From: Paracoccaceae bacterium
Lineage (GTDB): Bacteria > Pseudomonadota > Alphaproteobacteria > Rhodobacterales > Rhodobacteraceae
Assembly: GCA_012103375.1 (NCBI GenBank)
Contig: WLWX01000001.1
Span: 3,266,492 to 3,330,491, forward strand
Direction: 5' to 3'
DNA length: 64,000 bases
Below, piece by piece: positions 1 to 8,385 of this stretch. The position numbers were made by a program, and so were the translations under genes. The notes below the pieces were generated by a model. The model ran no database searches and was not told the origin of the DNA. It saw only the letters and a program-made list of their open reading frames with translations. Every line of letters begins with the position of its first letter. The first letter of the stretch is position 1.

Positions 1-39
1 GAAATCGAAGATGGCGGGCCTCCTCGGCCAGTCAGAAAC

Positions 40-60
40 CGGGGGGCGCATGGCCCCCCG
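40..60 (-). terminator. GC hairpin downstream of the amino-acid binding protein gene
   Basis: An 8-bp perfect stem (positions 40-47 with 53-60) encloses a 5-nt loop just beyond the stop codon of the leftward binding-protein gene. There is no strong T run after it on the minus strand, so it may only be an mRNA 3'-end stabiliser or a partial terminator ahead of genes beyond the window edge. Confidence 0.45.
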
Positions 61-83
61 ATCCGGTGTTGTCCGGCGTCAGC

Positions 84-806
84 TTACCACTGGCTGCCGA
101 CTTCCCATTTCGCGATCATCGCATTCAGGGTGCCGTCATCCTTCATCGACTGGATCGCCGCGTTGAAGGCATCGCGCATCTCGCCATCGGATTCGCGGAA
201 CCCCATGGCGGTGCCGCCGCCGATCATCTCTTCCTGGTCGAGCATCATCAGGTCGGCATCATCCGCAACAATCGGTTCAAGGTAGCTTTTGTCAGCCAGA
301 ACCGCATCTGCTTCGCCGTTCTTGACCGCGGCGATGGTTTCTTCGGGTGTTGCAAATTCAACCAGCGTGGCACCGGTGTTTGCAACGAAGGCCGCCTGAA
401 TGGTGTTGGTCTGGGCCGCTATTACGCCGCTGGACAAATCAACATCCGCCGACATCGTGACGTAGGCCGACGGATCCGGCGGAATATAGGCGTTGGTGAA
501 GTCAATGACCTCGTCCCGCTCGTCCGTGATGCTCATGCCGGCGATGATGGTGTCGTAGTTGCCCGAGACAAGGTTCGGGATGATCGAATCCCATTCGTTG
601 ACGACCCATTCACAGGTCAGTTCGGCGCGCTTGCACAGTTCATCGCCCAGCTCTCGTTCGAAGCCGTCGACTTCGCCGGCATCGTTGATGAAGTTGTACG
701 GCGGGTACGCGCCTTCGGTGCCCAGGCGGACGGTGGAATGGCTGGCAGCCAGTGCCATGCCAGCGCTGAGCGTCACGGCAGCCGTTGCGAGGATCAGTTT
801 TTTCAT
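84..806 (-). CDS. polar amino-acid ABC transporter substrate-binding protein
   Basis: A 240-aa periplasmic solute-binding protein of family 3 (SBP_bac_3), which captures a polar amino acid and delivers it to an inner-membrane ABC permease. The N-terminus (MKKLILATAAV...) is a signal peptide cleaved near ALA-AS at about residue 20. The family N-lobe pattern G-x-YPPYNF followed by DGFE is present at about residues 32-50, and the C-terminus ends in the usual helix with AKW. The start is supported by a GGGAGA ribosome site. It is the last visible gene of a leftward operon with another binding protein and an ATPase. No permease gene is in view; it may lie beyond position 1. Substrate not determinable. 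Confidence 0.9.
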   Translation of the reverse strand: MKKLILATAAVTLSAGMALAASHSTVRLGTEGAYPPYNFINDAGEVDGFERELGDELCKRAELTCEWVVNEWDSIIPNLVSGNYDTIIAGMSITDERDEVIDFTNAYIPPDPSAYVTMSADVDLSSGVIAAQTNTIQAAFVANTGATLVEFATPEETIAAVKNGEADAVLADKSYLEPIVADDADLMMLDQEEMIGGGTAMGFRESDGEMRDAFNAAIQSMKDDGTLNAMIAKWEVGSQW

Positions 807-882
807 TTTTTTCTCCCAGAGTTGGATCGTGGCGCGGAGACTATCAGTTGTTCGATGCGGGCGGAAACCACTTGTCGGTCAC

Positions 883-1569
883 TTAGCGCAGCTTTCCGTT
901 ACGTTCTATAGCGTCCAGACCGGCATTGAACGCATCCAGCAACGCGGTTTCGCCGGGTCGGAAACCGATTCGCACACCGCCGTCAAAGGATATTCGTGCG
1001 CTGGTCACCTCCAGCGATCCGTCCGAGGCTGCGGCGAACCCTTCCATTAACTGAGTCATGCCGATTGCCGCATCGGCAGATCCTTCGGCGACGGCCTCAA
1101 CCGCTGCGTCGATCGTGGCGGTTCCGATGACGTCAAAGCCTTCAGCCATTGCGTGGCCTTCCTGAAGCGATCCTTTCAGGACGGCGACGCGCGCACCGGG
1201 CACCAGCGTATCGCCGCGTCGCACCAGCCAGGCGGCGCTGCCGCTGCCGTGATAGGGTTCGGAAAAGGCGATGATCTGGGCGCGTTCGGGGTTCGGGCCC
1301 ATGCCGGACATGATGGCGTCAATCTTACCCGTATCCAGGGCGGCAATCAGGTCTTCCCATGGCATTCGGACCCAGGTGCAGTCCGCCGCGATTTCGGCGC
1401 ACAGGATCGAGGCAAGCTCGACCTCGAACCCGTCCAGCCCCTCGTCCGGGTTGAGGAAGCTATAGGGCGGATAAGTGCCGTCAGTGCCTAGGCGGACAGG
1501 TTGGGGTAAGTCCTGAGGATACGCGGGCTGCGCAGTCACCAAAGCACAGATTAGCGCAAGGCGTTTCAC
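883..1569 (-). CDS. amino-acid ABC transporter substrate-binding protein, probably C-terminally truncated
   Basis: A 228-aa family-3 solute-binding protein paralogous to the next gene downstream (TYPPYSF and LDGFEVEL motifs near residues 32-50), with a short signal peptide ending near AYPQ. Its start overlaps the stop of the upstream ATPase gene by 4 nt (ATGA). The protein stops at GKLR, but after the TAA codon (883-885) the same frame continues for 12 codons, including DKWF, to a TGA at 844-846. DKWF is the kind of terminal helix family members normally have. An early stop is therefore likely, either a real mutation or a base-call error. Function may survive because only the last helix is lost. 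Confidence 0.8.
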   Translation of the reverse strand: MKRLALICALVTAQPAYPQDLPQPVRLGTDGTYPPYSFLNPDEGLDGFEVELASILCAEIAADCTWVRMPWEDLIAALDTGKIDAIMSGMGPNPERAQIIAFSEPYHGSGSAAWLVRRGDTLVPGARVAVLKGSLQEGHAMAEGFDVIGTATIDAAVEAVAEGSADAAIGMTQLMEGFAAASDGSLEVTSARISFDGGVRIGFRPGETALLDAFNAGLDAIERNGKLR

Positions 1570-2357
1570 GCGGCCTGCCCAGCGCTGAGGAATTTCTGCA
1601 ATCGCGCCGAGGTTGGCCGGTTGAACACCTGATCGGGCGGGCCCTGTTCTTCGATCCGGCCTTCGTGCAGGAACACAACCTGATCGGACACATCGCGGGC
1701 CAGGCGCATGTCATGGGTGACCAGCAGCATGGTCCGCCCCTCGGTGGCAAGGTCCTTGATGACCCTGACGACCTCTTGTTCCAGTTCCGGATCCAGCGCG
1801 CTGGTTGGTTCGTCAAACAGCAGGGCGCGCGGTTCCATGCACAGGGCGCGCGCGATGGCGGCGCGCTGCTGCTGCCCGCCCGACAATTGCGCGGGCCAGA
1901 CATCGCATTTGTCGCCAATCCCGACCTTGGCGAGGTATTTGCGGGCGGCGGCCTCAACCTCGTCCCGGTCGCGTTTCAACACATGCAGCGGGGCCTCCAT
2001 GACGTTCTACAAAACGGTCATGTGGGACCAGAGGTTGAATTGCTGGAACACCATCGACAGGTTCGTGCGGATACGGGTGACCTGTGCGGGATCAGACGGG
2101 CGACGGTCCAACCCGGTGCCGCGCCACTTGATTGGCTCACCCTCGAACAGGATCTCTCCGGATTGGCTGTCTTCCAGCAGATTGGCACAGCGCAGCAGGG
2201 TGGATTTGCCCGACCCGGACGATCCTATGAGCGATACAACGTGCCCCTTCGGGGCAACCAGATCGACGCCCTTCAGAACCTCAAGTTCGCCATAGCTTTT
2301 GTGCAGCGCGCGAATGTCGATGACAGGGGCAGTATCGGAATTGGCGGTGTCGGACAC
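1566..2357 (-). pseudogene. polar amino-acid ABC transporter ATPase interrupted by an in-frame amber codon
   Basis: Read through its internal stop, this is a full-length 263-aa ATPase of the HisP/GlnQ type. It has Walker A GSSGSGKST near residue 43, the Q-loop region VFQQFNLW, the ABC signature LSGGQQQR, Walker B LLFDEPTSALD and the H-switch VTHD. The first part (2007-2357, 116 aa) ends HMTVL-TAG and the frame resumes at once with NVMEAPL. Relatives normally read HMTVLxNVxEAP with Q at x, so one C-to-T change (CAG to TAG) explains it. A second ATG at 2000 could restart translation, but that product would lack Walker A. It is translationally coupled to the downstream binding-protein gene by an ATGA overlap. 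Confidence 0.85.
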
Positions 2358-2433
2358 GGCAGCACGCTCACGTTGATCAGGTCAGCGGCCAGATTGCCTG
2401 CATTTTGACGGTGTTTGCAATGGGCCGCCGCGA

Positions 2434-3183
2434 TCAACCGGTGGCCGGGGTCCAGACATCAAGGTAGGCCTGCGCCGGAATCCGGACGAGCCCGGTCAGT
2501 AGCAGATCGTCGCGGTCAGATTGCGAAAGGGCCGGAATCGCGGCTGCGATCGCAGCGGCAAGGGGTGCGGGGTCGCGGGTTGCCGCCGTGACATAGGGCA
2601 GCCCGGGTGTTGGGCGGGTGCGGGCAAGGACACGCAGATTGCCCGCGAAACTGTCGTGGCGTTCGATCATCGCCCAGCTGACCGCGTCCAGTGCTGCGAT
2701 GTCTGCCCCGCCCTCGGCAACCATACGGGCCGAGGCCTGATGACTGCCGGAATTGATGGTCCGGCGGCGAAACGAAAACCCGAGCGCTGCCGCCTCGTGT
2801 TCAGGCGCGGCCCAGCCGGATTGCGACAGCGGGTCATTGCGGGCCAGAACCGCATCGGCAAAATCAGTCAGGGTTGCCCGACGGTCGTCGATACGAACCA
2901 CCATGGCCGAATGGTAATAGCCCGGCGGGTTGCAAGGCAGGTCATACGACGGGGTCGCGACAAGGTTCACCTTGCCATGCAGTCGCTTGCGATAGGGAAA
3001 GCCGCAGGTCTGCGACAAAAGCAGGTCGGGCGATTGCCAATCCTCCCAAGCGTCGCCTTTTCTGTGCAGGGTTTCCGGGCCATCGCCCAACGCGGCCCGG
3101 ATCGCCTGCCAAAAGCGATCTGTCGCGCCCCGGACCTCGGGGCGATCGTACATCGGCAGGCTGGCAATCATATGCGCGATCAA
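2434..3183 (-). CDS. PhnD-like phosphate/phosphonate ABC transporter substrate-binding family protein
   Basis: A 249-aa protein with the fold signature of the PhnD/SsuA/transferrin-like binding family (PF12974 type). It shows DLLLSQTCGFPY near residue 53, an NPPGYYHSAMVV segment, the NSGSHQASARMVAEGGADIAALDAVSWAM region and the late GLPYVTA segment. Unlike transported PhnD proteins it has no signal peptide, so it may act in the cytoplasm or be a sensor-like relative. Its start overlaps the stop of the upstream TerB-like gene by 4 nt, so the two are translated together. No phosphonate permease or C-P lyase gene is nearby. Ligand unknown. Confidence 0.75.
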   Translation of the reverse strand: MIAHMIASLPMYDRPEVRGATDRFWQAIRAALGDGPETLHRKGDAWEDWQSPDLLLSQTCGFPYRKRLHGKVNLVATPSYDLPCNPPGYYHSAMVVRIDDRRATLTDFADAVLARNDPLSQSGWAAPEHEAAALGFSFRRRTINSGSHQASARMVAEGGADIAALDAVSWAMIERHDSFAGNLRVLARTRPTPGLPYVTAATRDPAPLAAAIAAAIPALSQSDRDDLLLTGLVRIPAQAYLDVWTPATG

Positions 3184-3620
3184 TCGCGGGCGGCGACCCT
3201 TTGGCGGGCCAGGGCGCTGTCGCGGTCATTCACCCCCAGAAGCGAGGCGACCAGGCGTAGCTGCGTATCCTCATCATGGTCGCGTTCACCATCGGCCAAT
3301 GCAACGGCCCACAGCGCCTCGATCACGGTTTCGCGGTTTTCATGCGGAACGGCATCCTTGATGGCGCGGGTGAAACGCACGGTATCCGGTGCCTCGGCTT
3401 CCAGGATCTCGGCTTCGCCGCGCAGGGCTTTGGCGGCTGCAAGCGGCAGATCATAGCGTTTCGCGAGCTGATGGTCGATCTGGGCAACCTCGGCCGGGGC
3501 ATAGTGATCGTCCGACCGGGCAACCCGTACCAGCAAGGCGGCCAGGGCCAGCCTGCTGTCAGGTTCATGCAATGGTTCGGGTTCGGGGGCCGTCAGGCGG
3601 CGGATGAGATCTGCAAACAT
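3180..3620 (-). CDS. TerB-family (tellurite-resistance-like) helical protein
   Basis: A 146-aa protein starting MFADLIRRL. The frame is open further upstream, but this start fits the family length and leaves a normal intergenic space. It carries the TerB-like four-helix pattern: LALAALLVRVARSDDHYAPAEVAQI near residue 28, then ENRETVIEALWAVALADGERDHDEDTQLRLVASLLGV near residue 95. TerB-type proteins have conserved acidic residues that may bind metal. Their role outside tellurite operons is unclear. It precedes and overlaps the PhnD-like gene; no other ter genes are present, so the tellurite label should not be read as a function. Confidence 0.7.
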   Translation of the reverse strand: MFADLIRRLTAPEPEPLHEPDSRLALAALLVRVARSDDHYAPAEVAQIDHQLAKRYDLPLAAAKALRGEAEILEAEAPDTVRFTRAIKDAVPHENRETVIEALWAVALADGERDHDEDTQLRLVASLLGVNDRDSALARQRVAARD

Positions 3621-3679
3621 GGTGTTAGATATAGGGGATTGTGGCGACGAGGGAAGGCCGCATTCGCCGGGTAAGGCCC

Positions 3680-4321
3680 TCAGGCGATGTACCAACCCGA
3701 TGTGCGAGCTGCTTCGCTGCGGCGAAACCGCAACTGCCGTGCGGCGCGGGCGTGCACCAATCCCAGCCCCGCCGGCACCCATTCCAGCCCCAGACATTGC
3801 GCCATGGCCAGCCGATGATTGCCGCCCCAACCGACAAGCAGGCGACCGTCACGCGCCATGTGCACAGTTATTCCGTCATGTTCGATCATGCGCCCCGCGA
3901 CAGATGTGGCACGCGAAGGAAGGCCGTGCACACTGGCCGCCTCATAAAGCGTATCCAACTGTTGATAGCGTTTGACGACGTCATCATGGGTCCGGCACCC
4001 GTCCATTGCCCCATCTTTTGTCTTTGCGATTCCGGCGGCCATGTGGTCATAGACACCGGATTCTGCCCAGCTTTGACCATCGAGCCAGTGCAACCGGCAA
4101 CACTGCGCGCGCCAGCTTTCGTCAAAGCGTGGCCCGCCGATGTCCCATGACCCGCCTCGAATGCGTCCGTATTTCCGGATCCGGACGCTGGGGCCAAAGA
4201 AATGCGTAAGGGTTTCGGGTCGCACCCAGACCCGTTCACTCGGAAAGGCTGTGGCCCCGCACAGGGCTTTGCATGCGGCTGCACGAATTGCCCTACGAAT
4301 CCTTGTGCGCGCATGTTTCAC
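3680..4321 (-). CDS. conserved hypothetical protein with ParB-like nucleotide/DNA-binding motif
   Basis: A 213-aa protein whose central and C-terminal parts contain a recognisable but uncharacterised pattern: GRIRGGSWD near residue 50, YDHMAAGI, a D-x-LYE segment near residue 125, then ITVHMARDGRLLVGWGGNHRLAMAQCLGL near residues 153-180. The last stretch resembles the ParB/sulfiredoxin-like GxHRL signature. Homologues in other organisms often sit near polysaccharide genes, but here it stands alone between the TerB gene and a DUF1330 gene. The N-terminal start is uncertain. Function unknown. Confidence 0.6.
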   Translation of the reverse strand: MKHARTRIRRAIRAAACKALCGATAFPSERVWVRPETLTHFFGPSVRIRKYGRIRGGSWDIGGPRFDESWRAQCCRLHWLDGQSWAESGVYDHMAAGIAKTKDGAMDGCRTHDDVVKRYQQLDTLYEAASVHGLPSRATSVAGRMIEHDGITVHMARDGRLLVGWGGNHRLAMAQCLGLEWVPAGLGLVHARAARQLRFRRSEAARTSGWYIA

Positions 4322-4393
4322 CGCGCTGCCCCCAATTGCACCCCGGCGAATTCTGTATCACAGCACCGGCATTGCGCAACGTTGAACCTGATC

Positions 4394-4687
4394 TTAGGCG
4401 TCGTACCCTTCGACGATGATTACGGTGCCATCCGACACTTCTTCGCGGATCGCCTTGGCAGCCTGATATTCAGGATCTTCATAGCAGGCGAGCGCGGCAG
4501 CATAGCTCGGGAACTCAATAACAACCGAACGCGGATGCGCCGTGCCTTCGACGACCTTTTGCTGCCCGCCACGAATGACGAAACGCGCGCCGTGGCGCGC
4601 AAAAGGGGCGGCATTGGCGGCTTTGTATTTCTCATAAGTCTCGGCGTCATGGACGATGTTGTTGGCGATCCAGTAGGCTTTGGGCAT
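4394..4687 (-). CDS. DUF1330 domain-containing protein
   Basis: A 97-aa protein (MPKAYWIANNIVHDAETYEKYK...) matching the small ferredoxin-like dimeric alpha/beta barrel family DUF1330. Typical features are AAPFARHGARFVIRGG, VVIEFPSYAAALACYEDPEYQAAKAIR and a terminal VEGYD. The start at 4687 is preferred over an upstream ATG at 4711 because AAAGGA sits 6 nt before it. Single-gene unit. Biochemical role unknown. Confidence 0.85.
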   Translation of the reverse strand: MPKAYWIANNIVHDAETYEKYKAANAAPFARHGARFVIRGGQQKVVEGTAHPRSVVIEFPSYAAALACYEDPEYQAAKAIREEVSDGTVIIVEGYDA

Positions 4688-4727
4688 GGGGGGTCCTTTG
4701 AGCAGAGGCAATCGGACAACTGAGGCT

Positions 4728-5428
4728 TCAGCTGATCATGGCCGCGTGACCATATTTGATATCATCTATCGCGATGCCGCCGGGCACAACGTTTGAAATT
4801 GTGATTCCGCCGATCACCGCGAGCCCGTTCTGTGTACATAATGCGACCCGAGACGCGCCTGAAATCTCGAAATAGATATAGGTCAAATGCGTGCCCGAAG
4901 TATCAAACACGTGAATCCTGATTGTACCGCCTTTGTATTTCCCACCCAACGCCAAGACCTTGAACCCAACAGCGACCTGAGCGTGGTCAAATTCGAACGA
5001 TATGGAGCCGTTTCCGGTAAGGAAATCAGGGGGCGGTCCGAGACCAGCAAGCATTTGGGATTCGTTGGTTTTCACCAGCGCGAGATTTTCTTCGGCGGTC
5101 CCGGAATACACTCTCAGAGGGCTGGCAGCTTCCGGTCGCGCGTTGTCGTATGCGCCCGAGTGTACCAGGATTCGAAAATGTTCGGACGCCGCGGACTGAA
5201 GCTTTCTCCGAAAGCGACATCTCCGATTCCAAAGACATCGTCGATTAGTGTTTCGTGTTCGATGCGCGGGTCTTCGAAGTTGATCCTGATTGGTGTGCCC
5301 AGATCGTCGTAGCTGCACAGCTGGATATTGGGTTCCGAGGCCGCGGCGGGCAGTCCGGAGGATGCTATGGCGAGGCAGGCCAATGGTGTAAGGAAACATC
5401 TGACGAGGCGTTGAACGCTCAAATGCAT
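4728..5428 (-). pseudogene. exported hypothetical protein gene broken by a frameshift
   Basis: The 5' half (start MHLSVQRL at 5428) encodes a signal peptide ending near AAASE and a secreted domain with SYDDLGTPIRINFEDP and FESWYT. The 3' half, in a different frame, encodes SGAYDNARPEAASPL, then a beta-rich domain (GNGSISFEFDHAQVAVGFKVLALGG, IRIHVFDTSGTHLTYIYFE, and a terminal PGGIAIDDIKYG). The frames join cleanly as WYT-SGAYDNA if one base is added near 5158-5162. Joined length is about 233 aa. The C-terminal part resembles surface-exposed lectin-like modules, but I do not recognise the family. Either a decayed gene or a 1-nt sequencing deletion. Confidence 0.65.
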
Positions 5429-5441
5429 TGATTGGCGCACC

Positions 5442-7085
5442 TCAAACCAACCTAGACACTTCCTTCGCCGCCCCGACAAACCCTTCAAACAACGGATGCG
5501 GCGCAAAGGGTTTGCTCTTCAATTCCGGGTGAAACTGCACCCCGATGAACCACGGATGATCTGGCCATTCGACGATTTCGGGCAGGCGGCCGTCCGGGCT
5601 CAGCCCCGAAAATTTCAACCCCACCGCCTCCAGCTTTTCGCGGTATTTGATGTCCACCTCATACCGGTGGCGATGGCGTTCCTCGATCGCTGTCGTGCCG
5701 TAGACTTCGGCAACCTTTGATCCAGCCTCCAGCGTCGCCGCATAAGCGCCCAGGCGCATTGTGCCGCCCTTGTCGTCCAACACGGTGCGGGCGATCTTCT
5801 GGTTGTCTTTGACCCATTCTTTCAGGTGGAAGATCACCGGCTCAAAGCGTTCTTCACCGGCTTCGTGGTCAAACTCCTGGCTGCCCGCGTTTTCCATCCC
5901 GGCGAGGTTTCGCGCAGCCTCGATCACCGCCATCTGCATGCCCAGGCATATTCCCAGGTAGGGGATTCCGCGGGTTCGTGCGAATTCGGCGGCTTTGATT
6001 TTGCCTTCGGTGCCACGTTCGCCGAATCCACCGGGGACCAGGATCGCGTGGAACCCTTCCAGCCAGGGGGCGGGGTCTTCGCGTTCGAAAATCTCGGCGT
6101 CGATCCATTCAAGCCTGACCCGAACCCGATGCGCCATGCCGCCGTGGGTCAACGCTTCTGCGATGGATTTATAGGCGTCTTCCAATTGCGTGTATTTGCC
6201 GACGACGGCGACGCGAACTTCGCCTTCGGGGTTGAAAATCCGGTCGGCAACATCTTCCCAGACGGACAGGTTCGGCGCGGGGGCGGGCGCAATGCGGAAG
6301 GCATCCAGAACCGCCTGATCCAGCCCTTCACGATGATAGGCCAGCGGCGCTTCGTAGATCGATTTGAGGTCGGGCGCGGCGATCACATCTTCCTTGCGCA
6401 CGTTACAAAACAGCGCGATCTTTTCGCGCTCCTTCTCCGGGATCGGCTTGTCAGAGCGACAGACCAGAACGTCTGGCGCAATCCCGATCGAACGCAGTTC
6501 CTTGACCGAGTGTTGCGTCGGCTTGGTCTTCAATTCGCCCGCAGCCCCAATCCAGGGCAACAGCGTCAGATGCATGAAGACACATTCGCCGCGCGGGCGA
6601 TCCTGCGCGAACTGGCGGATCGCTTCGAAAAACGGCAACCCCTCGATATCGCCCACGGTGCCGCCGATTTCGCACAGCATGAAATCAACCTCATCATCAC
6701 CGATGGCGATGAAATCCTTGATCTCATTGGTGACGTGGGGAATCACCTGGATGGTCTTGCCCAGGTAATCTCCGCGCCGTTCCCTCTCCAGCACGGTTGA
6801 ATAGATCCGCCCCGACGAGACCGAGTCCGTCTTGCGTGCCGACACCCCGGTGAAACGCTCATAGTGGCCAAGATCCAGGTCGGTCTCTGCCCCGTCATCG
6901 GTGACGAAAACCTCGCCATGTTCGAATGGCGACATCGTGCCAGGATCGACGTTCAGATACGGGTCCAGCTTGCGCAGCCGAACAGAATACCCCCGCGCCT
7001 GCAACAACGCGCCCAACGCGGCCGAGGCCAACCCCTTGCCAAGCGAAGACACCACGCCGCCGGTGATAAATACGTATCGTGCCAT
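5442..7085 (-). CDS. pyrG: CTP synthase
   Basis: A 547-aa protein of normal family length that aminates UTP to CTP using glutamine and ATP. The synthetase half begins [18 protein letters not shown] with its P-loop-like segment and continues through [35 protein letters not shown]. The C-terminal class I glutamine amidotransferase half has VPGGFGERG, the nucleophile elbow GICLGMQ near residue 380 and the catalytic VQFHPEL near the end. The start at 7085 was chosen over an in-frame ATG 39 nt upstream because [10 protein letters not shown] is the family N-terminus. It lies downstream of secG on the same strand. Confidence 0.97.
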   Translation of the reverse strand: MARYVFITGGVVSSLGKGLASAALGALLQARGYSVRLRKLDPYLNVDPGTMSPFEHGEVFVTDDGAETDLDLGHYERFTGVSARKTDSVSSGRIYSTVLERERRGDYLGKTIQVIPHVTNEIKDFIAIGDDEVDFMLCEIGGTVGDIEGLPFFEAIRQFAQDRPRGECVFMHLTLLPWIGAAGELKTKPTQHSVKELRSIGIAPDVLVCRSDKPIPEKEREKIALFCNVRKEDVIAAPDLKSIYEAPLAYHREGLDQAVLDAFRIAPAPAPNLSVWEDVADRIFNPEGEVRVAVVGKYTQLEDAYKSIAEALTHGGMAHRVRVRLEWIDAEIFEREDPAPWLEGFHAILVPGGFGERGTEGKIKAAEFARTRGIPYLGICLGMQMAVIEAARNLAGMENAGSQEFDHEAGEERFEPVIFHLKEWVKDNQKIARTVLDDKGGTMRLGAYAATLEAGSKVAEVYGTTAIEERHRHRYEVDIKYREKLEAVGLKFSGLSPDGRLPEIVEWPDHPWFIGVQFHPELKSKPFAPHPLFEGFVGAAKEVSRLV

Positions 7086-7263
7086 GGATTTGCGGGACCC
7101 CCGTGATGTCGAATGCAGCGGCAATTTCCGACCCCAAACGGGCCAGTATCACGGGATTTGAGCCATAAAGGATTCGCAGCCGAACCGCAATATCCTGCGG
7201 TTATCCGCGCCAAAAATTCTAGCGATAGTAGGTGCCACAGCAACAAAACGCCGAACAACTGCC

Positions 7264-7310
7264 CATCATTGACCCAGAAATATCCCGGGGGTCTGGGGGC
7301 TGGCCCCCAG
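7264..7310 (-). terminator. hairpin plus degenerate copy of the intergenic repeat, downstream of secG
   Basis: CTGGGGG (7293-7299) and CCCCCAG (7304-7310) form a perfect 7-bp stem with a 4-nt loop, 58 nt past the secG stop. Continuing on the minus strand is a diverged copy of the gene-end repeat (GGGATATTTC then TGGGTCAATGATG, 7264-7290). Likely a transcription end or processing site between secG and pyrG. Confidence 0.5.
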
Positions 7311-7367
7311 GAATCCCGCGTCTGGGCGCGCCGCCAGCTATCTCGTGTCTGACGACCAGATCGCTGA

Positions 7368-7727
7368 TCAGTCGGCGCGCGGCACCAGCGGAGTATCGCC
7401 GGATGTCGGCGGCAACAGGTCTTCGCCCGCTGGCAGGCTGTCTTCGGCCGCAGGCTCGGTGATCTGAGTATCGGTGATCCGGTCCAGAACTGACGAGGTC
7501 GATGACTTCTGCGCCGCGATGATCGTCAGCGCGATCGAGGTGCAGATAAAGGCGATTGCGAATCCCCAGGTCAGTTTGCCCATTGCGGTCGCCGCTGCGC
7601 GCGACGAAACGGCCCCGCCGCCACCGCCGCCGATCCCAAGGCCGCCACCTTCCGAACGTTGCAACAACACGGCACCGATCAGGCACAGGGCAAGGATCAG
7701 GTGGATGACAAGGACGACGTTTTCCAT
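7368..7727 (-). CDS. secG: preprotein translocase subunit SecG
   Basis: A 119-aa inner-membrane protein, the small non-essential subunit of the SecYEG channel. It has the family layout: a first membrane helix (VVLVIHLILALCLIGAVLLQ, residues 4-23), the SEGGGLGIGGGGGG linker, the SSRAAATAMGKLTW cytoplasmic loop and a second helix (FAIAFICTSIALTIIAA) near residue 56. The polar C-terminal tail of about 45 residues is longer than in E. coli but common in alphaproteobacteria. It is immediately upstream of pyrG. Confidence 0.95.
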   Translation of the reverse strand: MENVVLVIHLILALCLIGAVLLQRSEGGGLGIGGGGGGAVSSRAAATAMGKLTWGFAIAFICTSIALTIIAAQKSSTSSVLDRITDTQITEPAAEDSLPAGEDLLPPTSGDTPLVPRAD

Positions 7728-7831
7728 GGGCTTCTTGCTTTCGACCGGGGTGGACGGGCGGTATCTAGTGGTTCAGGGCGCGCGCCGCAAGCCGCCTTAG
7801 GGTCTACCGCCGGTTATCCCGCACCGCTGAT

Positions 7832-8227
7832 TCACTGATCGGCATCGTCCACGTCGTATTGGCCCGACATGGCACGGCGCACGAAACTCCAGCTTAGCCC
7901 GATGCCAAGAACCACCGACAGCGCAATTATCGCGATCCAGCCAGAGGTCGCGCGGCTGTCAAAGCTCAGAATCCCCCTATCCCACAGGACCCAGATCAAG
8001 GCACCGACAATCGCGATGACCAGCAGCATACCGAAGGACCCGATCGAGCGTAGCGTGGCGCGCAGATAGATCACGTAGCCGACGAACAAAACCAGCCCGA
8101 ACAGAACCACCAGCGGCAGTTGACCATCCCAATTGTCGCGCGCCCAGGTGACATAGTTCAGATCGGTCGGGTTGAACGTTGCCGCGATCAGAAAGAAGGC
8201 GAACAGCCAGCGCAGGAAAAAGCCCAT
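7832..8227 (-). CDS. DUF6524-family membrane protein
   Basis: A 131-aa integral membrane protein starting [20 protein letters not shown]. Four hydrophobic segments are visible (residues about 4-20, 38-55, 65-83, 95-115), with [15 protein letters not shown] in the first periplasmic loop and a charged C-terminus. This fits the alphaproteobacterial family DUF6524 of unknown function. The start at 8227 was preferred over an upstream in-frame ATG because hydrophobicity begins here. It is divergent from purA. Confidence 0.75.
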   Translation of the reverse strand: MGFFLRWLFAFFLIAATFNPTDLNYVTWARDNWDGQLPLVVLFGLVLFVGYVIYLRATLRSIGSFGMLLVIAIVGALIWVLWDRGILSFDSRATSGWIAIIALSVVLGIGLSWSFVRRAMSGQYDVDDADQ

Positions 8228-8385
8228 CAGATACGGTCCTTCGATTGGTTGGTCCGAAATTGGCGCGCATCTCCGGCCCTGTCCAGCCCCACGTCCTTGC
8301 GCTGCGCGGCGTTTTGGCGGTTTCACACGCCGCGCGGGGCCGCTATACCGGCGCGGGTTTCAGCGAATATGAGAAGAGAGAGCAC

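Noticed and set aside
883-2357. Alternative genetic code or stop-codon recoding for the two interrupted transporter genes
   Set aside because: Other genes in the window end normally at TAG, TAA and TGA, and the two sites lack any recognisable readthrough context, so mutation or error is more likely.
5826-6800. 324-codon open frame on the plus strand
   Set aside because: It is fully antisense to pyrG, whose protein is unmistakable. High GC content keeps antisense frames open.
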